From Anaerolineae bacterium (lineage in GTDB: Bacteria > Chloroflexota > Anaerolineae > J102), in contig JALXAF010000360.1 of assembly GCA_026992375.1 (NCBI GenBank), forward strand, positions 1 to 14,116: DNA of 14,116 bases, written 5' to 3'. Positions 8,301 to 14,116 of this stretch are shown here, in pieces. The translations under genes and the position numbers were made by a program. Each line of letters begins with the position of its first letter. Position 1 is the stretch's first letter. The notes under the pieces are model-generated. The model was not told where the DNA came from. It was given only the letters and a program-made list of their open reading frames with translations, and ran no database searches.

Positions 8301-9540
8301 CCTCATAGCCTCCCAGAACCAGCGTGCTGTTGTGTCCGCCAAAGCCAAAAGAATTGCTGATTGCATACTTCAGCTCTGCCGGGCGGGCCTGATTTGGCGT
8401 GTAATTCAAATCGCATTCGGGATCAGGGTGTTCGTAGTTGATGGTGGGAGGGATGACGCCATCGCGAATCGCCAATAACGAAAAAATGGCCTCGATGGCT
8501 CCGGCGGCGCCCAAAAGATGCCCTGTCACCGATTTGGTCGAACTGATGTTCACCTCATAAGCATAATCGCCGAAAGCTTGCTTGATCGCCTTGGTCTCGG
8601 CGGCGTCGTTGAGACGGGTGCTGGTGCCATGGGCGTTGATGTAATCGATGTCTTTCGGTTTGAGACCGGCGTTTTTCAGCGCCAGGAGGATAGATTCGGT
8701 TGCTCCCAGAGAATCTTCTCGCGGCGCTGTGATGTGATAGGCGTCCGCAGTGGCGCTATAGCCCAATATCTCGCCATAGATTTTAGCTCCTCGGGCCAAC
8801 GCATGTTCCAGCCGCTCGAGGATCAGCATGGCCGCTCCTTCCGAGAGCAAAAAGCCATCGCGATCTCGATCAAACGGACGCGACGCCTTGTTGGGCTCAT
8901 CGTTGCGCCGTGAAAGCGCGCCGGTGCGATCGAAAGCGGAAACAGTGAATTCATGGAAGCCCAACTCCACTCCGCCTGTAATCATCACATCGGCTTCATC
9001 ATGGAGAATGGCGTTGTACGCCTCTCCCAATCCATAATTGCCCGAAGCGCAGGCTCCGACGACACCGAAATTCTTGCCGCGGAAACCATATTCGATGGCG
9101 ATCATCCCCGGAGCGGAATCGATGAGCATGGCGGGCACGGTAAAGGGGCTTATGCGCCGCGCCCCCTTTTCCCGCAAGATGTCATAGCCATCCAGCATGG
9201 CGTTGACGCCGCCTATAGCCGAACCGACGATGACTCCCGCCCGTGTCGGATCCACGCTCGCCGGATCCAGCCCGGAATCCTCCATGGCCATCATAGCCAC
9301 CGCCATGGCGTGAGAAATATACCGCCCGTAGCGTCTCATGATGCGTTTGCCTACGAAATCCGCGGGCTCGAAATTTTCGATGGGAGCGATGATGCGAGTG
9401 TTGAGATGAGATGCATCGAAACTAGTGATCGGCTTGACGTTGGGATGGCCCGCCACCACATTTTCCCAGATCGTCTCTATTTCGTTTCCGACAGAACAGA
9501 TGGCGGCAATGCCTGTAACGACAACGCGGATTTTTTCCAT
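8290..9540 (-). CDS. fabF: Beta-ketoacyl-ACP synthase II
   Basis: 416 residues, full length for FabF/KAS II, the elongating condensing enzyme of type II fatty-acid synthesis. The Cys-His-His triad is Cys164 (GACASGN), His304 (NAHGTSTRLND) and His341 (KSVTGHLLGAAGA), with Lys336 nearby. The C-terminal NSFGFGGHN is the family Gly-rich loop. The nucleophile motif reads GACASG where many FabF have TACATG or similar. The frame is open for 105 more codons upstream, but these are unlike the family, so the ATG at 9540 giving MEKIRVVVTG is used; only a weak AAAGG about 13 bases upstream is visible. It is first in the fabF-fabH unit. fabD, fabG and acpP are not adjacent. Confidence 0.94.
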   Translation of the reverse strand: MEKIRVVVTGIAAICSVGNEIETIWENVVAGHPNVKPITSFDASHLNTRIIAPIENFEPADFVGKRIMRRYGRYISHAMAVAMMAMEDSGLDPASVDPTRAGVIVGSAIGGVNAMLDGYDILREKGARRISPFTVPAMLIDSAPGMIAIEYGFRGKNFGVVGACASGNYGLGEAYNAILHDEADVMITGGVELGFHEFTVSAFDRTGALSRRNDEPNKASRPFDRDRDGFLLSEGAAMLILERLEHALARGAKIYGEILGYSATADAYHITAPREDSLGATESILLALKNAGLKPKDIDYINAHGTSTRLNDAAETKAIKQAFGDYAYEVNISSTKSVTGHLLGAAGAIEAIFSLLAIRDGVIPPTINYEHPDPECDLNYTPNQARPAELKYAISNSFGFGGHNSTLVLGGYEDDD

Positions 9541-9719
9541 ATTGAATGCAACGCCTTTGTGATTTGTGTAATGATTTATGGTTGGAAGCAATTGGACGTC
9601 GTCCACGGCTTCGCCCGGAAGATACGGGAAGCGGTTTTCTGAGCAAAATGACGCTGTGCATCGCGTCGAGTGCATGTATTGATAACACCAACGCCGCATT
9701 GTTGGCGCGCAAAAAAGCG

Positions 9720-9791
9720 AAAAAAAAGCGCCTCCGGGCATTCTGTCCAAAAATCCACCACAAAAAGGAAGGCGCTTTACAGAAAAAGCGC
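9720..9791 (-). promoter_or_regulatory. Attenuator-like leader of the fabF-fabH operon
   Basis: Three arms on the minus strand share one sequence family. Arm 1 is GCGCTTT (9791-9785). Arm 2 is AAAGCGCC, extendable to AAAGCGCCTTC (9778-9768). Arm 3 is GGAGGCGCTTT (9735-9725), which runs into a T tract, T8 at 9727-9720. Arm 2 can pair with arm 1 (7 pairs, 6-base loop) or with arm 3 (11 pairs with one G-U, 32-base loop). The second pairing plus T8 is terminator-like and lies about 180 bases before fabF. No leftward gene lies upstream, so it is not the end of another transcript. No clear promoter was found above it. Confidence 0.5.
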
Positions 9792-9841
9792 GTCTGAAAT
9801 CAATGCTCTTTTCAAGATTGATGGCATAATGAACTATCCTT

Positions 9842-9855
9842 TTGGCGTACGCCAA
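9842..9855. promoter_or_regulatory. Perfect 14-base palindrome, candidate operator
   Basis: TTGGCGTACGCCAA equals its own reverse complement. It lies between the divergent fabF and flavin-reductase-like genes, 52 bases before the latter's ATG. Its symmetry without a loop suits a dimeric repressor site rather than an RNA hairpin. Which regulator binds is unknown. Confidence 0.45.
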
Positions 9856-9907
9856 CCTGATATTTTCACAGTTATTCTCATCCGATTTTTACGGAGAAAA
9901 TTCCCTT

Positions 9908-10465
9908 ATGCGAAAATCTGTTGATCTCGGCAACTTTGGCGAATACCTTCATTATGGGATGCCGTTGGCGCTGGTTGCAGTGCTGGAAGATGATGGCAGC
10001 GTCAATGTCTCCACCGTCGCCTCGATGACTCCGCTGCCGGGCGAGCCTTCGCGTCTGGTGATGGGCGTTTTTGAGGAGAATTTTTCGGCTCAGCTATTGA
10101 AGAAACGCGGGGAGTTCACGGTCAACTTTGTCACATCCAAGATGCGCAGCATCGCCCGGGCTTGCGGCATCTATTCAGGCAAGGATGTCGACAAGTTCGA
10201 AATTTGTGATTTGCACACCTTGCCAGCCCAACGCGTAAGCGCCCCGCTGATTCAAGAATGTCCCCTGAACATCGAATGTCGGATCACCGATGTGCTGGAG
10301 ATGGATGGCTTGAACCTGTTCGTTTCTGAAATTGTGGCGCTGGAGGTGGATGAATCATTATCGGACGGCCGCGACGGCGTTCTCGTCGAAAAGCTCGATC
10401 TGCTCTTCTATGCATTTGGCCACACATTCGCCCGCGGCCCCATGGTCGGGCATGGTGCGATCTAA
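9908..10465 (+). CDS. Flavin-reductase-like, FMN-binding split-barrel protein
   Basis: 185 residues. It resembles the flavin reductase-like domain family (flavoredoxin, HpaC-type and related). The N-terminal part GMPLALVAVLEDDGSVNVSTVASMTPLPGEPSRLVMGV fits the usual 'P.PVALVTT...G..N.ST.AS...' pattern of the barrel, and FTVNFVTSKM matches the 'F.VN....' strand. Such proteins bind FMN and pass electrons from NAD(P)H or partner proteins; the partner here is unknown. The frame opens at a TTG at 9842, inside the palindrome. The ATG at 9908, with GGAG 11 bases upstream, is the better start. It is first in a rightward three-gene unit and divergent from fabF. Confidence 0.8.
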   Translation: MRKSVDLGNFGEYLHYGMPLALVAVLEDDGSVNVSTVASMTPLPGEPSRLVMGVFEENFSAQLLKKRGEFTVNFVTSKMRSIARACGIYSGKDVDKFEICDLHTLPAQRVSAPLIQECPLNIECRITDVLEMDGLNLFVSEIVALEVDESLSDGRDGVLVEKLDLLFYAFGHTFARGPMVGHGAI

Positions 10466-10498
10466 CCCCTCGGCATTCTTTCTCCAGGAAGATGTGTT

Positions 10499-10792
10499 AT
10501 GATCACCTTTGTGCTTGAACTTCCCAAACTTGCGCCAGAAAAGCAAATCCAATTGGAAGACGTTTTGCTCAAAATCCCCCGCGTCGACGCCTTTGCGCAA
10601 GATGATGGCGATTTTTCCATCACGGCGGAAAACACGAACATCGTGCTACGCGATCTCGTGGCTGCAATTTACGGCTGGGCCTCCGATCATCCAGGCATGG
10701 CGCTGCAGATGAAAGTGGTTTGCCCGAAAGGAGAGATGGTTTTGGGCAAACATTCGCCCAACGACGTCATTCATTTCCTCTCCACCTGCTGA
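10499..10792 (+). CDS. Uncharacterised 97-residue protein
   Basis: I do not recognise this gene. It is a real gene by context: AGGAAG seven bases before the ATG, 33 bases after the upstream stop and nine bases before the next start. The sequence alternates strand-like (MITFVLEL; DFSITAE; MALQMKVVCPKGEMVLG) and helix-like segments (KQIQLEDVLLKI; NIVLRDLVAAIYGWASDHPG; DVIHFLSTC), giving a compact alpha/beta domain with no signal peptide or membrane span. The order strand-helix-strand-long helix-strand pair faintly recalls small effector-associated domains (EACC1-like), but this is a guess. Two cysteines, Cys75 and the C-terminal Cys97, are present. It probably shares a transcript with the flavin-reductase-like and FemAB-like genes. 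Confidence 0.75.
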   Translation: MITFVLELPKLAPEKQIQLEDVLLKIPRVDAFAQDDGDFSITAENTNIVLRDLVAAIYGWASDHPGMALQMKVVCPKGEMVLGKHSPNDVIHFLSTC

Positions 10793-10801
10793 ATAATCCC
10801 T

Positions 10802-11845
10802 GTGGCCGGTTATGTCGTTCTCGCCAGCAACGACGCAAGCTGGGATGAAAACGCCTGGGATGTCTTTGTTCAAGGACACCCCTTTTCTCATCCCCTGCAA
10901 TCGAGTGCCTGGGGGCACTTCAAGGAGGCATTCGGCTGGCAGAGCGAGCGCCTGGGGCTTTTCGATGATGGCGCACTGATTGCCGGCGCGCAAATACTGT
11001 ATCGCAAACTTCCGGGCATTCCGCTCAGGCTGGCTTACATTCCCAAAGGCCCTCTCGTCGATTGGAACGACTCCGCTCTGCAGGAGGCGTTATTCGCGGC
11101 CATCCATCGCCGGGTCCGCAAGCGCGGCGCGCTCTTGCTGCGCATCGAGCCCGAACTGCCCGATGCGCCCGAGCATCGTCAGCGTCTGGGCGCTCTCGGC
11201 TTTGCGCCCGCGCCCCGCGCCATCCAGCCCCAAACCACTGTATGGATCGATCTGACGCCAAGCGAGGAGGAAATCCTGGCCCGGATGAAGCAAAAATGGC
11301 GCTACAACATCCGGCTGGCCGGGCGCAAGGGCGTAAGCGTGCGGCAGGGAGACGCACAGGATGTCGAGCGTTTCATCAAACTAATGCAGGTGACGGGGCA
11401 GCGCAAGGATTTTGGCGTGCATGCGCCCGACTATTATCGCGTGTTCTGGCGATTGTTTGCTCCCGGGGACCGCGCTGTGCTATTCTCAGCCGAATTCGAA
11501 GGCGAGATGCTGGCCGGGATTATGGTGGCGCGGCTGGGAGACAAGGCTTACTACTTTTATGGCGCATCGGGTGACAAACGCCGCAACCTCATGCCCAGCC
11601 ATCTGCTGCAATGGGAGGCCATGCGCTGGGCCAAGAGCGTTGGCTGCACCGGCTACGATCTCTGGGGCGTTCCCAACGAGGTGGGACTCAATCCCGATGC
11701 CCCCATTCCCGATCCGCCCGCGGGCATGTGGGGCGTATGGCGCTTCAAACGGGGCTTCGGCGGTCGGGTCGTGCGTTACGTGGGTGCGTGGAATATGGCC
11801 TACTATCCCCTGGTGCTGCCCCTGGCCCGCCGCATGGGCGTGTGA
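10802..11845 (+). CDS. FemAB-family aminoacyltransferase
   Basis: 347 residues, typical of Fem-type transferases (FemX/FmhB, FemA, FemB), which carry amino acids from aminoacyl-tRNA to the stem peptide of lipid II or peptidoglycan. Seen are HPLQSSAWGHFKEAFGW near the start (family 'Q...W...K'), AYIPKGPLVDW, TTVWIDLTPSEEEILARMKQKWRYNIRLA (start of the second acyltransferase-like half), YYFYGASGDKRRNLMPSHLLQWEAM and YDLWGVP, followed by a GVWRFKRGFGG motif near the C-terminus. It lacks the long coiled-coil arm of staphylococcal FemA, as many non-Firmicute members do. It starts at a GTG nine bases after the upstream stop with no visible Shine-Dalgarno, so translation is probably coupled. It could instead modify another amine acceptor. 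It converges on pgi with a 21-base gap. Confidence 0.88.
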   Translation: MAGYVVLASNDASWDENAWDVFVQGHPFSHPLQSSAWGHFKEAFGWQSERLGLFDDGALIAGAQILYRKLPGIPLRLAYIPKGPLVDWNDSALQEALFAAIHRRVRKRGALLLRIEPELPDAPEHRQRLGALGFAPAPRAIQPQTTVWIDLTPSEEEILARMKQKWRYNIRLAGRKGVSVRQGDAQDVERFIKLMQVTGQRKDFGVHAPDYYRVFWRLFAPGDRAVLFSAEFEGEMLAGIMVARLGDKAYYFYGASGDKRRNLMPSHLLQWEAMRWAKSVGCTGYDLWGVPNEVGLNPDAPIPDPPAGMWGVWRFKRGFGGRVVRYVGAWNMAYYPLVLPLARRMGV

Positions 11846-11866
11846 TCTTGCCACCGTCCGGGCGCG

Positions 11867-13510
11867 TCACGCCCGCAGGGCCTTGAACGCGTTGATCAGC
11901 CCGTTGGTGGAGCTATCGTGCGTGGTGACGGGATCATCGCCCGCCAGCTCCGGCAGGATGGCCTTAGCCAGCACTTTGCCCAGCTCCACGCCCATCTGAT
12001 CAAAGGAGTTGATGTTCCAGATGACGCCCTGGGTGAAGATTTTGTGCTCGTACAGGGCGATGAGGGAGCCCAGGGTTTGCGGCGTCAGTTTGGGGAAGAG
12101 GAAGGAATTGGTGGGCCGGTTGCCGGGGAAGGTCTTGGCCGGGACCAGCAGCGCCAGATCGGTCTCATCCACGCCCTGGGCCAGCAGTTCGGCCCGCACC
12201 TCATCCTCGGTCTTGCCCCGCATCAGCGCCTCGGTTTGGGCCAGGAAGTTGGCGATGAGGATGGCGTGGTGCTGGCCCACGGGATGATGACTGCGGGCCG
12301 GAGCCAGAAAATCGGCCGGGATCAGCTTCGTGCCCTGATGGATGAGCTGGTAGAACGCGTGCTGGCCGTTGGTGCCCGGCTGCCCCCAGATGATGGGCCC
12401 GGTCTGATAATCCACCCACTGCCCATCTTTGGTCACGCTCTTGCCGTTGCTCTCCATATCGCCCTGCTGGAAATACATGGGGAAATACTGCATGGTTTGG
12501 TCATAGGGCAGGATGGCGTAAGTCTCCGCTCCGAAAAAGTTGTTGTACCACACGCCCAGCAGGCCCATGATCACCGGGATATTTCGCTCGAAGGGCGCGG
12601 TGCGGAAGTGTTCATCCACCCGATGCGCGCCCGCCAACAGCTCCTCGAAGCGCTCGAAGCCCACGGCCAGGGCGATGGAAAGCCCGATGGCCGACCACAG
12701 CGAATACCGCCCGCCGACCCAATCCCAGAACTCGAACATGTTGTCCGGGTTGATGCCAAAGGCGATAACCTTCTCCCGATTGGTGGACATGGCCACGAAA
12801 TGCTTCTCGATGGCGGATTCATCATTCGCGGCCAGCAGAAACCAGTCCCGCGCGGTATGGGCGTTGGTCATGGTCTCCTGGGTGGTGAAGGTTTTGGATG
12901 CGATGAGGAAGAGGGTGGTTTCGGGATTCACCCGGGCCAGGGTTTCGGAGATGTCCGTGCCATCCACGTTGGAGACGAAATGAAAGTGCATCTGGGGATG
13001 CACGTAGGGCGTCAGCGCCCGCACCACCATCTTCGGGCCCAGATCCGAGCCGCCAATGCCGATGTTCACCACGTCGGTGATGCGTTTGCCCGTGAAGCCC
13101 CGCCACTCGCCCGAGCGCACCGCGTCGCTGAACGCCCGCATCTTGCCCAGCACCCGATTCACCTCGGGCATCACATCCTGGCCATCCACGAAGATGGGCC
13201 GGTTGGAGCGATTACGCAGGGCGATGTGCAGCACCGCCCGCTTCTCGGTGACGTTGATCTTCTGGCCGGTGAACATGGCCTCGATGGCGTCGCTCAGCCG
13301 GGCCTGGCGGGCCAAATCCAGCAGCAGCCCCACGGTCTCCTCGGTGATGCGATTTTTGGAATAATCGAAGAGGATATCCTCGAAACGCAGGGAGAATTTA
13401 TCGAAACGCGCAGAATCGGCGGCAAAAAGGTCGCGCATGTGCACGTCCTTCATGGCTTCGTAATGATTTTGCAGGGCTTGCCAGGATGTTGATTGGGTGA
13501 GAGCGGACAT
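11867..13510 (-). CDS. pgi: Glucose-6-phosphate isomerase
   Basis: 547 residues, the length of the large (E. coli/eukaryote-type) Pgi, which interconverts glucose-6-phosphate and fructose-6-phosphate in glycolysis and gluconeogenesis. Signatures are present in order: NIGIGGSDLGPKMV (149-162), SKTFTTQETMTNA (205-217), VGGRYSLWSAIGLSIA (265-280), Glu353 in QGDMESNGKS, His384 in GQPGTNGQHAFYQL, and Lys512 in NSFDQMGVELGKVLAK. Glu353, His384 and Lys512 correspond to the catalytic residues. The ATG at 13510 matches the family's N-terminus in length; the Shine-Dalgarno is weak at best. It appears monocistronic, with a good promoter at 13574-13602. No clear terminator precedes the convergent FemAB-like gene. 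Confidence 0.97.
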   Translation of the reverse strand: MSALTQSTSWQALQNHYEAMKDVHMRDLFAADSARFDKFSLRFEDILFDYSKNRITEETVGLLLDLARQARLSDAIEAMFTGQKINVTEKRAVLHIALRNRSNRPIFVDGQDVMPEVNRVLGKMRAFSDAVRSGEWRGFTGKRITDVVNIGIGGSDLGPKMVVRALTPYVHPQMHFHFVSNVDGTDISETLARVNPETTLFLIASKTFTTQETMTNAHTARDWFLLAANDESAIEKHFVAMSTNREKVIAFGINPDNMFEFWDWVGGRYSLWSAIGLSIALAVGFERFEELLAGAHRVDEHFRTAPFERNIPVIMGLLGVWYNNFFGAETYAILPYDQTMQYFPMYFQQGDMESNGKSVTKDGQWVDYQTGPIIWGQPGTNGQHAFYQLIHQGTKLIPADFLAPARSHHPVGQHHAILIANFLAQTEALMRGKTEDEVRAELLAQGVDETDLALLVPAKTFPGNRPTNSFLFPKLTPQTLGSLIALYEHKIFTQGVIWNINSFDQMGVELGKVLAKAILPELAGDDPVTTHDSSTNGLINAFKALRA

Positions 13511-13573
13511 GGTTGGTTATCCATGAGTAGCGCCAATGGGGGCGCGGAGGAAAATGCGTGTGATCTGGTCGTT

Positions 13574-13602
13574 AGTATGCCCTCAAATCAAACTCTCGTC
13601 AA
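13574..13602 (-). promoter_or_regulatory. Promoter of pgi
   Basis: TTGACG (13602-13597), a 17-base spacer, then CATACT (13579-13574) on the minus strand. The -35 matches five of six and the -10 four of six consensus bases. Transcription would start about 57 bases before the pgi ATG. The same TTGACG-N17 arrangement occurs before the Nudix gene. Confidence 0.55.
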
Positions 13603-13705
13603 ATGCGCATGAAATGATAAGGGTGTGTCCTTTTTCGGTTGAAACGTTGCACCGCTGTACTCGTCGACTGATGAACATTGGCAAAATAATCCGATTACAG
13701 GGCCG

Positions 13706-13828
13706 GGGCGCTTCGCGCCCGCCACCAACGCCGGGGGATGAAGTCCCCCGGCTAGAAACAGCGCCCCTGCGGGGGTAGCCGGATTTATCCGGCGCTGTTT
13801 TGTAGCCCGGCGACTTCATCGCCGGGCG
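13706..13828. repeat. Compound palindromic REP-like cluster
   Basis: Five hairpins follow one another. GGGCGC/GCGCCC (13706-13720) comes first. GCCGGGGGA/TCCCCCGGC has loop TGAAG (13730-13752). CCCC/GGGG has loop TGC (13764-13774). GCCGGA/TCCGGC has loop TTTA (13778-13793). GCCCGGCGA/TCGCCGGGC has loop CTTCA (13805-13827). The second and fifth are inverted copies of one unit: their loops are reverse complements. The middle pair is enclosed by a perfect ten-base inverted repeat, AAACAGCGCC/GGCGCTGTTT (13756-13765, 13791-13800). GTAG precedes or begins the fourth and fifth hairpins, as in REP sequences mobilised by RAYT (TnpA-REP) transposases. It is non-coding. Confidence 0.8.
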
Positions 13829-13905
13829 GACGTGGCAAACGCAACTATGACCGATTTAATTTGTGGACATTCATCACTCGGCCAGAGCGCCTGGCTAGCG
13901 TCAAC

Positions 13906-13928
13906 TCATTTGGGACGCACCCAAATGA
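13906..13928. repeat. Nine-base inverted repeat
   Basis: TCATTTGGG, five-base loop ACGCA, CCCAAATGA: a perfect hairpin. A second ATTTGG at 13944-13949 could pair with the right arm instead. There is no T-run on either side and the role is unknown. Confidence 0.4.
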
Positions 13929-13965
13929 TAACAGCAATTTCAAATTTGGTCTGGTGACAAGCCCC

Positions 13966-14116
13966 CCTCCCGGCCTCCCCCCGCTTCGGCTGACGACTTG
14001 CAGGGGGAGGAGCCCATCGCTTCGCCAATTTGTGTAGCAGATGGGCGTCTCCCTCCCCCGAACACGAGCGCAGCGAGTATCGGGGGAGGGTTGGGGGGCA
14101 AAGGGAGGCTGGGAGG
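13966..14116. repeat. GC-rich element with terminal inverted repeats, possibly cut by the window edge
   Basis: CCTCCCGGCCTCCC (13966-13979) and GGGAGGCTGGGAGG (14103-14116) are inverted copies with one mismatch in 14. Inside are a perfect ten-base hairpin, CCCTCCCCCG/CGGGGGAGGG (14051-14060, 14081-14090), and a looser pairing between GGGGGAGGAGCCCAT (about 14003) and ATGGGCGTCTCC (about 14041). No reading frame is credible. It resembles a small non-autonomous or MITE-like intergenic repeat, but no target duplication can be checked because the right flank is missing. Confidence 0.55.

Larger units (their letters stand above)
9541..9907. other. Divergent intergenic region between fabF and the flavin-reductase-like gene
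   Basis: 367 bases with no credible gene. It holds the attenuator-like arms and a 14-base palindrome, listed separately. CCAAC/GTTGG (about 9688-9704) and CCCG/CGGG (about 9614-9628) are minor inverted repeats. TGG-CATAAT at 9822-9830 could be an extended -10 for the rightward operon, but without a -35. Promoters for both directions must lie here or nearby; I cannot fix them. Confidence 0.5.

Noticed and set aside
6813..8360. 515-codon plus-strand open frame
   Set aside because: It covers fabH antisense and the fabH terminator; composition is His/Gly-rich and not protein-like.
11859..11875. CGGGCG/CGCCCG hairpin between the FemAB-like gene and pgi
   Set aside because: Short stem overlapping the pgi stop region, with no T-run on either side; not a credible terminator.
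11918..13492. 524-codon plus-strand open frame
   Set aside because: It is antisense to pgi throughout, with no recognisable motif; a mirror of pgi codon use.
13583..13819. 78-codon minus-strand frame
   Set aside because: It is made of the REP-like palindromes and the pgi promoter region and has no protein-like features.

Overview
This window looks like chromosomal DNA of a moderately GC-rich free-living bacterium. The best guess is Chloroflexota (Anaerolineae/Ardenticatenia-like). That rests on the style of the proteins: a beta-propeller surface protein on a Thr/Pro-rich linker, a zinc-ribbon threonine synthase, and a FabF-FabH pair outside a full fab cluster. The palindromic REP-like repeats fit too. 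It is an inference from pattern memory, not from a search. No phage, plasmid, CRISPR, tRNA or rRNA genes were seen.

Layout. Positions 1-32 hold the first codons of a leftward gene that leaves the window; its Shine-Dalgarno lies in an inverted repeat. Positions 33-433 are AT-richer and non-coding, ending in a leftward terminator. Next, all leftward: a PD40 beta-propeller surface protein (434-1645) with its own promoter, then a tight operon read from about 6.0 kb to 1.8 kb: universal stress protein, aldo/keto reductase, argininosuccinate lyase (argH) and threonine synthase (thrC). Upstream of it is a Nudix hydrolase with an NrtR-type C-terminal domain (6150-6866). Its promoter sits against the terminator of the next operon and appears to give a leaderless mRNA. 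That next operon is fabF-fabH (9540 to 7002), with overlapping genes and a leader holding three mutually exclusive stem arms and a T8 run, like an attenuator.

From 9908 a rightward three-gene unit is divergent from fabF: a flavin-reductase-like protein, an unrecognised 97-residue protein and a FemAB-like aminoacyltransferase. It converges on leftward pgi (11867-13510). Beyond pgi, 13511-14116 has no gene: it carries the pgi promoter, a compound palindromic REP-like cluster with GTAG tetranucleotides, a separate hairpin, and a GC-rich element with near-perfect terminal inverted repeats at the window edge.

The genes are mostly household: amino-acid synthesis (argH, thrC), fatty-acid chain initiation and elongation (fabH, fabF), central carbon (pgi), stress and redox. 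The more unusual content is regulatory: the fab leader, the Shine-Dalgarno-masking repeat at the left edge, the compact terminator/promoter joint at 6873-6934, and the repeats at the right edge. Several upstream-extended reading frames were shortened here because Shine-Dalgarno spacing or gene overlaps point to an internal start.
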